Shown piece by piece: positions 1-6,960 of a stretch of 39,035 nt of DNA. Source of the DNA: Pyrinomonadaceae bacterium (GTDB taxonomy: Bacteria > Acidobacteriota > Blastocatellia > Pyrinomonadales > Pyrinomonadaceae); contig JAIBCA010000126.1 of NCBI GenBank assembly GCA_019694345.1, positions 1 through 39,035 on the forward strand, given 5' to 3'. Numbering within the stretch: position 1 is the stretch's first letter; the number at the start of each line of letters is the position of its first letter. A program made the position numbers and the translations under genes. The notes below the pieces were generated by a model. The model was not told where the DNA came from. It worked only from the letters and a program-made list of their open reading frames with translations, and made no database searches.

Positions 1-47
1 TTTGTCCCAGCCATGGTCTGGGACAAGCTGGGACAAGCCGGGACAAG
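1..47. repeat. Inverted repeat plus three tandem 10-bp units
   Basis: A perfect 9-bp inverted repeat (TTGTCCCAG at 2-10, CTGGGACAA at 18-26, 7-nt spacer) runs into three head-to-tail 10-mers at 18-27, 28-37 and 38-47, reading CTGGGACAAG, CTGGGACAAG and CCGGGACAAG. The array may continue left of the window. It lies about 180 bp before the start of the TPR gene. It could be the end of a dispersed intergenic repeat, a terminator of a gene to the left, or a protein-binding site; the sequence alone does not decide. Confidence 0.6.
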
Positions 48-228
48 GGCACGTGACACGGGCAGAGCGGGAATGAGCGTAAAGGCCCTTTCGGCTTGCC
101 TTTCGCGTGATCGATCGGTGCCGCACGCGGGGTTCAAATATCTATTGACATTCCTCTGCGATGGGAGTATTGATAACCACATGCAACGCAGAACGTTGAC
201 ACGGGCTGACTGGCAAAGGGAGGTTCAG

Positions 229-1023
229 ATGCGAATTGCCACAACGATTTTCTTGCTGATCTTGATCGTGATCGCGGTCGACAACTCGGCTTTTGGCCAG
301 GAAACCGCCGGCGGAGAGAACTATCTCGGAAAAGCGGCCCTTGAAATGGAGGATTACGACAGCGCCATCAGTCACTTTACCAAGGCGATCGGCCTTCGGC
401 CCAATTACTATCAGGCATACGCGGGGCGGGCCGACGCCCGTTCGATGAAAAAGGACTACGACGGGGCGATCGCCGATCTGACGAAAGCGATCGAATATGC
501 TCAGGCCTTTCCGGAACTTTATAACAATCGAGGATACATTCGTTCCTTGAAGGATGATTCGGACGGTGCGATCGCCGATTTTACAAAGGCGATCGCCCTA
601 AAACCGGACTTTGCCGCCGCATATACCAACCGCGCCCGCGAGCGGCACTATAAAAAGGACTACGACGGCGAGATCGCCGACTATTCCAGGGCGTTGGAAC
701 TCGACCCGAAGGATTACATTTCATTTGTTAACCGCGGCTTTGCCCGATCGCTCAAAGGCGATCGCGTCGGGGCAATGGCTGACCTTGCAAAGGCCGCGTC
801 ACTCGAACCGGACTCGCCCGATGCCTTTTATGTCCGCGGTACGATACTGCTCGAGGCGAAGGATTTTGACGGCGCCATCGCCGACCTTTCGAAAGCGATC
901 GCCCTCAAGATCGACGAGCCCGACGCTTATACGAAACGCGCCGAGGCATATCGGGCGGTGAAAAAGGCCGATCTGGCGGCCGCCGATGAGAAAAAGGCCG
1001 CCGAACTGAACAAGAGACCGTGA
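229..1023 (+). CDS. Secreted or periplasmic tetratricopeptide-repeat protein
   Basis: A 264-residue protein. The start at 229 is chosen because a GGGAGG Shine-Dalgarno sequence lies 5 nt upstream and the first 20 residues form a signal peptide ending near AFGQ. The open frame continues upstream to 13, but that extension is not signal-like. After the signal peptide the protein is almost entirely TPR units of about 34 residues (roughly six to seven), with the recurring core DYDGAIADLTKAI. TPR arrays are protein-protein interaction scaffolds; no catalytic domain is attached, so the partner is unknown. The repeated A-I-A-D codons give five GCGATCGC octamers within the gene. No obvious operon partner is present; the next gene starts 73 bp downstream. 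Confidence 0.85.
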   Translation: MRIATTIFLLILIVIAVDNSAFGQETAGGENYLGKAALEMEDYDSAISHFTKAIGLRPNYYQAYAGRADARSMKKDYDGAIADLTKAIEYAQAFPELYNNRGYIRSLKDDSDGAIADFTKAIALKPDFAAAYTNRARERHYKKDYDGEIADYSRALELDPKDYISFVNRGFARSLKGDRVGAMADLAKAASLEPDSPDAFYVRGTILLEAKDFDGAIADLSKAIALKIDEPDAYTKRAEAYRAVKKADLAAADEKKAAELNKRP

Positions 1024-1096
1024 ACGACACGCGGATCATCGATCGCCCGTCAGTGTCATCCGGAAAACCATCGCTCAGGGCTTTGGAGCAAATTTA

Positions 1097-1417
1097 TTGA
1101 CAGACCAGAACAATATGGACGAAGTGATCCGACAAGAACTTTTTGCCTTGAGCCGGACCGCTCATAGTTTGACGGAGGCGGCTTACCAACAGGCCCCGTC
1201 GAAACGGGGCGATCTGGGGTGGCCCGATAAGCAGCGGATACTCCTCGCCGATATGGCGCTTCATCTGCTGCAGACATCTCTGAAAGAAGGCGACATTTCG
1301 GAGGAAGATCTGAAACGAAATCTGTATTCGATCCTTACTATTTCGGACCAGTTTGTTCCCGGCCACGACCTAAAAACTCTCGCAGGCGAGTTGTACTCAG
1401 TCCCTGACGCGGGGTAG
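1097..1417 (+). CDS. Small hypothetical helical protein
   Basis: 106 residues if translated from the TTG at 1097, which has GGAG 8 nt upstream; an ATG at 1115 (residue 7) would give 100 residues. The sequence is acidic and mostly helical, with no signal peptide, membrane segment or motif I recognise. Open frames also exist on the opposite strand here, but they are rich in Arg and Ser as expected of antisense frames. It ends 29 bp before the convergent dehydrogenase gene, and a 14-bp palindrome (CGACGG-AA-CCGTCG, 1421-1434) lies between the two stop codons. Function unknown. Confidence 0.5.
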   Translation: MTDQNNMDEVIRQELFALSRTAHSLTEAAYQQAPSKRGDLGWPDKQRILLADMALHLLQTSLKEGDISEEDLKRNLYSILTISDQFVPGHDLKTLAGELYSVPDAG

Positions 1418-1446
1418 CTGCGACGGAACCGTCGAAGTTCGGTCCA

Positions 1447-2403
1447 TTACAACGTGACGACCACGTTTCCCTTTTTGTGGCCCAATTCGACGTAAGCATG
1501 GGCTTCAGGGATCTGTTCGAGTATGCATGTCCTGTCAATGACAGGCTTTAGTTCGCCCTTTTCGACGAGGGCTTTGAGAAAGGCCATATCGTCGGCAGTC
1601 TCAGTGATAACGCCGCCGATCACTTTCTTTCGGGACGTCATCGAGACCCATATCCCGCGGATGATATCGGCCGGGGCCATATGGACGACGCGAAGATACT
1701 TGCCGTCTTCCTTCAATGCCCTGACGCATGTCTGGAAAGGGCTTTTGCCGACGGTGTCGAGGATAATGTCAAAGGTTCCCTCGGGAAGCGAAACGTCGCC
1801 CATCGTGTAGTCGATCACGTCGTCGGCTCCGAGCAAACGGACCATTTCAAGGTTTGTGGTGCTGCAAACGCCCGTGACATGGGCACCGAAATGCTTGGCG
1901 AGCTGGACAGCCGACGTCCCAATGGCTCCGGACGCACCATAGATCATGACGCGCTGGCCGCTCTGAATGTTGCCTTTTTTGAGGAACCATCGCGCGGTCG
2001 TTCCGCCGAAAGGGATCGCGGCCGCGTCTTCGAATGACATGCCGTGCGGGATCGTCGCGAGCGTCGCAGACTCGGGCACGCATACATATTCGGCATAGGT
2101 GCCGAAGGTCATACCGGCCGAGCCGAACACTTCGTCGCCGGCCTTGTACATTGTGACATTCGCCCCGACGGCCTCGACCACGCCCGCGACCACGACGCCG
2201 AGGATCGGGTACTTTGGCCGCGTCAAGCCAAAGGCGAACCGAACTGCGAACGGGTCGGGTTTTCGCAGCCTGACCTCGCCGGCGGTAACAGAGGTTGCTC
2301 GCATGCGGATCAACAATTCGTTACCCTGCGGCTCGGGTCTCGGCACCTCTTTGAGCTGCAGCATCTGAGGTGAGCCATATGATTGGCAGACGATCGCTTT
2401 CAT
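1447..2403 (-). CDS. NAD(P)-dependent medium-chain dehydrogenase/reductase (quinone oxidoreductase-like)
   Basis: 318 residues, a typical length for the zinc-independent MDR branch. The N-terminal GroES-like catalytic domain covers about 1-125. The Rossmann domain has its glycine motif GASGAIG at 156-162, followed by a helix of the AVQLAKH type. The cysteine/histidine zinc ligands of classical alcohol dehydrogenases are not evident, so a quinone or enone reductase acting on NADPH is more likely than an alcohol dehydrogenase. The C-terminus keeps the family ending GKKGNVVV-like (here HKKGNVVVTL). The substrate cannot be told from sequence. The gene is monocistronic and convergent with the small gene before it. 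Confidence 0.88.
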   Translation of the reverse strand: MKAIVCQSYGSPQMLQLKEVPRPEPQGNELLIRMRATSVTAGEVRLRKPDPFAVRFAFGLTRPKYPILGVVVAGVVEAVGANVTMYKAGDEVFGSAGMTFGTYAEYVCVPESATLATIPHGMSFEDAAAIPFGGTTARWFLKKGNIQSGQRVMIYGASGAIGTSAVQLAKHFGAHVTGVCSTTNLEMVRLLGADDVIDYTMGDVSLPEGTFDIILDTVGKSPFQTCVRALKEDGKYLRVVHMAPADIIRGIWVSMTSRKKVIGGVITETADDMAFLKALVEKGELKPVIDRTCILEQIPEAHAYVELGHKKGNVVVTL

Positions 2404-2722
2404 AGGTTCTCATTATTGCATAGGAAGGGCCGATCGTTGCCGGAGGACATATAGGTTGCCGGTCACGAGGAATAATAGGTGGCAAGATCCGAGATGACCT
2501 GATGAATCTCGAAGAAATTCACCACCGCACCAGACGGTACCGTTGGCCGTTAATTGTAAGTACGTATGGGAGACAATTGCAATATGCCGAAACCGCAGAT
2601 CGCCAAATTGGCCGGCGCCCAAGTGTTTGGTACGACTTATGGCTCCGATTTATTGCCGGCAACCATATCGCGGTGTCGGCCGTCGGCAATCATACGGGGT
2701 CGAGGCAAGTATCCCGTCGGGA
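2404..2722. other. Intergenic stretch without a recognised gene
   Basis: About 320 bp between the dehydrogenase start and the end of a small membrane-protein gene. Short open frames occur on both strands, but none has a ribosome-binding site, recognisable composition or motif. No strong hairpin, repeat or RNA gene was seen. It probably contains the promoter of the minus-strand dehydrogenase. Confidence 0.4.
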
Positions 2723-2920
2723 TCAATAGTAGGTTTGTTTACGCTGTCCGTGCTCTTCGATAAAAAAGGCGATCAGCGACACAGCCATCAGACCGACGCC
2801 CGCAAAGGCCAAAACGCGCGGTGCACCGAAAATGCCCGCCATAAAAAGTATGACGCCGACAACAACGAATAACATCCCTGCACGCCCGGATAGACTGCTG
2901 CTTTTGCTTGAATTCTCCAT
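2723..2920 (-). CDS. Small two-helix membrane protein
   Basis: 65 residues. After a short Ser-rich N-terminus there are two hydrophobic segments, about 15-34 (MLFVVVGVILFMAGIFGA) and 37-54 (VLAFAGVGLMAVSLIAFF), followed by a charged tail EEHGQRKQ. A two-helix hairpin with both ends on the same side of the inner membrane is the natural reading. The Shine-Dalgarno sequence is poor. The hydrophobic pattern and lack of a better frame on the other strand support it as a real gene, but no family is recognised. Confidence 0.6.
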   Translation of the reverse strand: MENSSKSSSLSGRAGMLFVVVGVILFMAGIFGAPRVLAFAGVGLMAVSLIAFFIEEHGQRKQTYY

Positions 2921-3140
2921 TTGTCAAAAGTACCAAATTTTCGCGATCGACTCCAACATCGCGGGTATATTGCGGTCAACGATGATCTCGTCGGCATGCA
3001 AGTATCGTCACCACGGATCATCGAGCGCGGGCGAAACAACTCGTACGTCTCAGATCTATTTTGGCGCAGGTGTTGGTCATTTTCCCGAACTATGAGATAA
3101 CGGCTGTGAACAAAAATCACCGCGAACGACGGAGAAATTT

Positions 3141-3569
3141 ATGAATTCAGCGGTAAAGATCAGTATTCTTGCGTCCGGCCTTTTTCTACTAGCCGGTATG
3201 CTCATCGGCATCGTGAAGCATCAGCAAATGCTCAAAAGCTCCGATCACAATGCTCCGGCCTATGTTGATATCGCCCATCGCGCGGCGTTTCTCTACAGCT
3301 TTGCGATGCTCGTTATCGCCAAACTGCTCGAGTACAGTCCGTATTCGGAAGCCGTTCAGCTCATTTCGATGGGCTCGGTGCTTTTGTTTCTGAGCGTGAC
3401 CATCGTCGGGTATTTCGTGACCGGCATGATCAATAAGACAGACAATCTGTTTCGAAACCGTGATTTTCGGACCACATGGTACGTTTATCTGCTTACTGTC
3501 GGTGAGATTGGCGGGCTCTTGGTCATCTTATGGGGTTTTATCTCAACACAGTTTCTGGGGGCAAAATAA
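3141..3569 (+). CDS. Four-helix integral membrane protein, unknown function
   Basis: 142 residues with GGAG 6 nt before the ATG. Hydrophobic segments lie near residues 8-25, 47-65, 73-97 and 115-137. Conserved-looking polar residues sit in the loops (a His-containing stretch VDIAHRAAFLYSF near 43-55). It is followed after 3 nt by a second membrane protein gene in the same direction, so the two are probably cotranscribed and may act together. I do not recognise the family. Confidence 0.75.
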   Translation: MNSAVKISILASGLFLLAGMLIGIVKHQQMLKSSDHNAPAYVDIAHRAAFLYSFAMLVIAKLLEYSPYSEAVQLISMGSVLLFLSVTIVGYFVTGMINKTDNLFRNRDFRTTWYVYLLTVGEIGGLLVILWGFISTQFLGAK

Positions 3570-3572
3570 CTT

Positions 3573-3974
3573 ATGGAATACGCTGTCGGAGTTATTCTCG
3601 GTATCGGGATCGGGATATTCTCAACCATTGTCGGCCTCGACCGTGACCGGGCCCTTTACCCGGCGATGCTGGTGGTCATTGCGTCGTATTATGGCCTCTT
3701 TGCAGTAGTTGGCGGGTCAAATAATGCTCTGATCATCGAAACGGCCGTAGGCATCATATTTGTCGCGATCGCAACTGTCGGCTTTAGGATCAATCTATGG
3801 ATCGTCGCCGCAGGCATCGTGGGTCACGGCGTATTTGACATTTTCCACCACCTTTTTATCGACAATGCCGGACTTCCGCCGTGGTGGCCGATGTTTTGCA
3901 TGTCGATCGACATCGTTATTGGGATATATTTGGTTATAATGCTGGCCCGTAAGAAGATCGCGGTCACTGCCTGA
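3573..3974 (+). CDS. Multi-pass membrane protein, DUF6010-like
   Basis: 133 residues with four to five hydrophobic segments (about 4-20, 31-48, 55-70, 73-90 and 111-127). The section around 82-112 carries HGVFDIFHHLF followed by PPWWPMFCMSIDI, a His/Asp/Trp-rich pattern that I associate with the DUF6010 family of small membrane proteins. That assignment is from memory of the motif and is not certain. The start lies 3 nt after the stop of the preceding membrane-protein gene, indicating translational coupling. A bidirectional-looking hairpin follows, which serves the convergent pilin gene better. Confidence 0.75.
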   Translation: MEYAVGVILGIGIGIFSTIVGLDRDRALYPAMLVVIASYYGLFAVVGGSNNALIIETAVGIIFVAIATVGFRINLWIVAAGIVGHGVFDIFHHLFIDNAGLPPWWPMFCMSIDIVIGIYLVIMLARKKIAVTA

Positions 3975-3980
3975 TCGGCG

Positions 3981-4016
3981 AAATAAAAAAAGGCCGCAGG
4001 CAACTAGCCCGCGGCC
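3981..4016 (-). terminator. Intrinsic terminator of the pilin gene
   Basis: Read on the minus strand, a 10-bp stem with one G-U pair (GGCCGCGGGC / GCCTGCGGCC) and a 5-nt loop (3992-4016) is followed by TTTTTTTATTT (3991-3981). It lies 34 bp past the stop codon of the pilin gene. On the plus strand the U-tract is missing, so it is directional. Confidence 0.85.
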
Positions 4017-4050
4017 ACAAGTAAGTTGTTTGACAATTGACTGTGCCGAG

Positions 4051-4542
4051 CTACTGCATCGGCGTACCGTTGACGATCACCAGGCTGTTATCGGCGTAAA
4101 GGCCGATGTACATCGAGCCGCCGACCGGACCCGAATGGAGAACGCCCTGCGTGATCAGCGTGAAATTGCGCGTACCGGTCTGGGTCACGCCGCTCGCGGT
4201 AGTGGGCGTTGCCCATCCACCGAACTGTGCCGTACCGCCGGTAGTGACAGACCCCCAGCCGGTAAAGGTGTATCCGCTCTTGACGCCATCGGACAAACTG
4301 CTGTCCATGATGCCCAAATTCGATAACTCGGGATAAGGAGCACTCGAAAAGTAGCCGTTGCCGGCCGTTGCCTTGTATGTCATCTGGGCCGAGTGGTAGG
4401 TGCGAAGCGTCGAGATCGCCGAGCCCTCATTGGCCGAACGTCTGGATGCGAGCAGGTTTGGTATTGCGACCGCGGCAATGATGCCGATGATCACGACGAC
4501 GATGAGAAGTTCGATCAGCGAAAATCCTTTGTTGTTTTTCAT
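4051..4542 (-). CDS. Type IV pilin / pseudopilin (PilA-like)
   Basis: 163 residues from the ATG at 4542; the frame stays open upstream, but the prepilin leader fixes the start. Prepilin peptidase would cut after Gly6 (MKNNKG|FSLIELL). The mature protein has Glu5, needed for methylation and assembly, and the usual hydrophobic alpha-1 helix through about residue 30. The rest is a small globular domain without the disulfide loop of Pseudomonas pilins; its end GSMYIGLYADNSLVIV resembles pilin-like proteins common in acidobacteria. No other pilus gene is adjacent, unlike the cluster near 37-39 kb. A sigma-54 promoter lies about 63 nt upstream and a strong terminator follows. It could be the major pilin or a minor pseudopilin. 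Confidence 0.9.
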   Translation of the reverse strand: MKNNKGFSLIELLIVVVIIGIIAAVAIPNLLASRRSANEGSAISTLRTYHSAQMTYKATAGNGYFSSAPYPELSNLGIMDSSLSDGVKSGYTFTGWGSVTTGGTAQFGGWATPTTASGVTQTGTRNFTLITQGVLHSGPVGGSMYIGLYADNSLVIVNGTPMQ

Positions 4543-4615
4543 CCTGTTTCTGGTGCTCCTGGTGTTTTGAAATTGTAGGGGCACTAACCACAGCCCGCTG
4601 GTAAGGAACTCGTTC

Positions 4616-4632
4616 GGCAAGAATCGTGCCAA
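4616..4632 (-). promoter_or_regulatory. Sigma-54 (RpoN) promoter of the pilin gene
   Basis: On the minus strand the sequence is TTGGCACGATTCTTGCC. It matches the sigma-54 consensus YTGGCACGrNNNTTGCW at every fixed position but the last. The invariant GG (4630-4629) and GC (4618-4617) are exactly 10 nt apart. Transcription would begin near 4605, giving a leader of about 60 nt. Pilin genes of Pseudomonas, Myxococcus and Geobacter are known to be RpoN-dependent. No RpoN or enhancer-binding protein gene is present in the window. Confidence 0.8.
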
Positions 4633-4790
4633 TGCATGATCGCCCATAAAATGTGGCCTTTGGAGGATCGCTTATGCTTTTTGGTGACAAAATTTGTAAT
4701 TCTATGAGATGGTAATGACAATTTTTCGGAACCGGCAAGTGCCATCGATTCAAATGCATTTGGACACAAGTATTGCCCATCGAATTTTCG

Positions 4791-4820
4791 TTGCGGTCGT
4801 AACCAAAGTTCTTGTAGAAT
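4791..4820 (+). promoter_or_regulatory. Sigma-70-type promoter for the gene at 4829
   Basis: TTGCGG (4791-4796) and TAGAAT (4815-4820) are separated by 18 bp. The expected start site near 4827-4828 is one or two bases before the ATG at 4829, so the message may be leaderless; no Shine-Dalgarno sequence is present. Confidence 0.45.
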
Positions 4821-4828
4821 CTCAAAAT

Positions 4829-5353
4829 ATGAATAATTTCAAACAGTTTTGTTTTCTCGTCACCACGATCGCTCTTTTCTGTGTCGCCGCGTCTGCCCAA
4901 ACCGCCTCGCTCGCGAATGTTGGCGATGAGGTTTACCATTCTGATACAGATGGGTTCGAGATAGCGGTTCCGAAGAGCTGCATGGTCGTCAAGAACACTG
5001 CCGACGGCCGCAATTATGTTTGCGACTTGAAGGAAGGTAGCGTTTCGGTTTCGGTGACTCTCGGGACGAACGTGGTAAAGACCGACAAGGATGTTGCGGC
5101 GTTTTTGACCGGGTTTAAAGACGCTCTGGCTGGTGATTCGGGTGTAAAATTAATCGGCGAAACCTCGGCAAAAGTCGGCGATTACCGTGGTGCGGCCTAC
5201 CAACTTACGATCGACGGCGATAAGGCACTGTTTGTCGCGCTTGTTTGGGAGAAGTTCACCGTCGTCATTTCAGGTCGAGCTTATTCCGGGGCCGCAAATT
5301 CCGCCGAATTGATCAGCGAAGCGGTGCAGAGTTTCTCGTTTGTAAACAAATAG
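4829..5353 (+). CDS. Secreted hypothetical protein
   Basis: 174 residues from the ATG at 4829. The signal peptide (hydrophobic core about 8-20, cleavage near ASAQ|T) picks this start over the longer open frame that reaches back to 4709. The mature part is about 150 residues of mixed alpha/beta character with two cysteines (SCMVV and YVCDL), possibly a disulfide. The pattern of an N-terminal beta region followed by a helix and a final EAVQSFSF is like small periplasmic domains that bind or chaperone, but no named family is recognised. It stands alone between the divergent pilin gene and the convergent cytochrome gene. Confidence 0.7.
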   Translation: MNNFKQFCFLVTTIALFCVAASAQTASLANVGDEVYHSDTDGFEIAVPKSCMVVKNTADGRNYVCDLKEGSVSVSVTLGTNVVKTDKDVAAFLTGFKDALAGDSGVKLIGETSAKVGDYRGAAYQLTIDGDKALFVALVWEKFTVVISGRAYSGAANSAELISEAVQSFSFVNK

Positions 5354-5436
5354 CCATCGATCTGTATTTCCCTTAAGACCGAAATACGTCATCGTAACGT
5401 ATTTCAAAAGCAAGCGATAGCGATCACCAAAACGGA

Positions 5437-5462
5437 AACCGGCGGCAGAAGTACCGCCGGTT
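5437..5462. terminator. Hairpin between convergent genes, probable bidirectional terminator
   Basis: A perfect 9-bp stem AACCGGCGG / CCGCCGGTT with an 8-nt loop lies between the secreted protein gene (ends 5353) and the cytochrome gene (minus, ends 5574). Neither side has a long U-tract; the minus-strand side, TTTCCGTTTT, is better. Confidence 0.55.
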
Positions 5463-5573
5463 CACTGACTTCATTCCTGTCCTTAGTGACCATCGGGCAG
5501 GATCGAGCCGATCGCATAGTGCCGCCCCTATGCCGCAAGGCACATCTGACCGCCAGCTTTATGCGGACACAAA

Positions 5574-6161
5574 CTAGGTGCCGCGTTTATGACACGATGC
5601 ACAGATCGTTGCACTCGGGACCTTTGAGTCGGGCCGATTCATCGACATCGAGAAATGGCACGCGTCGCATGTGCGGTGAAACGCAAGCTGATTGGTCAGC
5701 GTTGTCATCGTCGTGCTGCCCGGATCTTTTAACACCGGCAAAGCTGCCAGCAATTTCGGCTTTTCACCGGCCTTTGCATGGCAATCGCGGCACGCCGCAA
5801 TTCCAGCTGCCTTTGGATCCGTATTGAAGAGTTCCATGGTCAGCATGGTTGTACGTCCGGCCGGCCAGTCAGTCTTAAGCGGCGGATGTTTTGCCAATTC
5901 TGAAGCCGGTTGGGCCGTATGGTGGCATTCGATACATTGTATCGGGCCCGAGACACTGTATTCACCGCTATTATGCTTGACGTGGTTGAACGTTACGGTT
6001 CCCTGTTTTGAACCTTTTGCCAGTTCGATCACCTTTGGCATTTCGATCGGCGGAGCGGTCTTATTCGTCATTACCTGAGCATTCTGGCTGGTACCGTCAA
6101 GGAGGAACAACACAGCCGCAAATGCGGCGATCACGAAAGCAGTCTTGAAGTACTTTCTCAT
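5574..6161 (-). CDS. Tetraheme cytochrome c (cytochrome c3/c7-like)
   Basis: 195 residues with an N-terminal signal/anchor segment (about 8-24) and four CxxCH heme-binding motifs: CIECH, CRDCH, CDACH and CASCH. Additional histidines (FNHVKH, the second His of CIECHH, LAFHRT) could be the distal ligands of bis-His hemes as in class III cytochromes. It would be a periplasmic or membrane-tethered electron carrier. The ATG at 6161 is preceded by GGAGG (9-nt spacing); a GTG one codon earlier is also possible. No reductase gene is adjacent, so its redox partner is unknown. A CRP/FNR-type palindrome 77-92 bp upstream suggests control by redox or respiratory state. Confidence 0.9.
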   Translation of the reverse strand: MRKYFKTAFVIAAFAAVLFLLDGTSQNAQVMTNKTAPPIEMPKVIELAKGSKQGTVTFNHVKHNSGEYSVSGPIQCIECHHTAQPASELAKHPPLKTDWPAGRTTMLTMELFNTDPKAAGIAACRDCHAKAGEKPKLLAALPVLKDPGSTTMTTLTNQLAFHRTCDACHFSMSMNRPDSKVPSATICASCHKRGT

Positions 6162-6237
6162 CACTTTTCACCTCCAGTCGACAGAGCGTTAGAAATTCCC
6201 TATCAGCGCCATTGTGTGCCTGGTTTGAAGTGATTGA

Positions 6238-6253
6238 TGTGACCACGGTCACT
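6238..6253. promoter_or_regulatory. CRP/FNR-family operator-like palindrome
   Basis: TGTGACCACGGTCACT contains the perfect arms GTGACC/GGTCAC and fits TGTGA-N6-TCACA, the general site of CRP/FNR-superfamily regulators (HcpR and Dnr/Nnr-type regulators use close variants), with one mismatch. It sits 77-92 bp upstream of the cytochrome start codon, a usual activator position. The responsible regulator is not in the window. Confidence 0.5.
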
Positions 6254-6523
6254 AGTTCAGTAAAGAATTTGCGAACCGATCTGCGGTCGATGCCAAGACA
6301 CCGCCCTCCATCGACCGATCAACATGATTTTGGAACTGAGATCGTCCGTCCGGTTTTTGAGACGTGGCGGTCTTGTGACTTGTTGGGTTGCCGGATAGTC
6401 GCGGCTAAGATCTCCGGCGAACATTGGATGGAAATTCAACTAATACTCAAAACCGATCCCGGGCTGCTCATCGGGATCCCAATTCGGCCATCTTCCCGTT
6501 CACAAAACGAAAATAGCCGACCA
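6254..6523. other. Intergenic stretch between cytochrome control region and infA
   Basis: About 270 bp with no supported coding frame. A plus-strand frame running through it continues antisense into infA and has no start signal. The only structure seen is the small hairpin at 6455-6478 downstream of infA. Confidence 0.4.
6455..6478 (-). terminator. Possible terminator after infA
   Basis: A perfect 7-bp stem GATCCCG / CGGGATC with a 10-nt loop lies 46 bp past the infA stop. On the minus strand it is followed by GGTTTTGAG, a weak U-run, so efficiency would be low. Confidence 0.35.
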
Positions 6524-6742
6524 CTATTTGTGTCGATATGTGATGCGGCCCTTTGTCAGATCGTACGGCGAGAGTTCAACGTCGACGCGGTCCCCCATCA
6601 AAATTCGAATCCGGTTTCTGCGCATCCGGCCGGAGATAGTAGCGAGCACCATGTGCTCAGAATCGTTGAGTTGTACCTTAAAAAATGCGTTTGGCTGCTT
6701 GTCGACCACGACACCGGCCATTTCAATAAGTTCTTCTTTCAT
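6524..6742 (-). CDS. infA: Translation initiation factor IF-1
   Basis: 72 residues, the normal IF-1 length, forming a single S1-like OB fold that binds the ribosomal A site. Family hallmarks are the MKEELIE start (usual MAKEE), [13 protein letters not shown] around 37-49, and the ending [16 protein letters not shown]. It has a divergent middle ([10 protein letters not shown]) compared with common IF-1 sequences. It stands alone instead of lying in the ribosomal-protein operon near map or rpmJ, so it may be a relocated single copy or an extra paralogue. Its ATG overlaps the stop codon of an upstream degenerate frame (TAATG). Confidence 0.93.
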   Translation of the reverse strand: MKEELIEMAGVVVDKQPNAFFKVQLNDSEHMVLATISGRMRRNRIRILMGDRVDVELSPYDLTKGRITYRHK

Positions 6743-6960
6743 TAACTATACCTGAGTTTTTTTTGGACCGGCTCTGCACTTAGAACAGGTCGGCCGCCCA
6801 GAACGGCACTAAAGCGATCCGATATTATCATGCTATCAATATCGACCATCACCGTAGCCCCGGCGGTTATAAACCCGGCCGGCGCCGCATCCACCTCGAT
6901 CCCCTACGCCTCCGCCGCGGTCTTCGCGTGGCATGGCATTGTTGACGATGAATTAACTAC
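6742..6960 (-). pseudogene. Possible remnant of a uroporphyrinogen-III synthase-like (hemD) C-terminus
   Basis: Reading the minus strand in the frame that ends TAATG at the infA start, the region translates as MPCHAKTAAEA, an in-frame TAG (6906-6904), then GIEVDAAPAGFITAG and about 40 further residues ending in KKLRYS. The run AKTAAEA-x-GIEVDAAPA resembles the C-terminal (I)GxxTAxAAxxxGlxVdvxPxxxT segment of HemD. Further upstream the frame is interrupted by two more stops (TGA), and there is no start codon with a Shine-Dalgarno sequence. The match is short and judged by eye. Alternatively it is non-coding, or a 35-residue leader frame from the ATG at 6849 that couples to infA. Confidence 0.28.

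Noticed and set aside
340..1000. Regular repeats that could suggest a CRISPR or minisatellite
   Set aside because: The roughly 102-bp period corresponds to 34-residue TPR units of a protein; the copies diverge at the DNA level and are coding.
2543..2872. 109-codon plus-strand frame
   Set aside because: It overlaps the small two-helix membrane protein on the other strand, has poor composition (many Arg, Cys and His) and has no Shine-Dalgarno sequence.
6212..6745. 177-codon plus-strand open frame across infA
   Set aside because: It is antisense to the certain infA gene and has no ribosome-binding site or recognisable motif.
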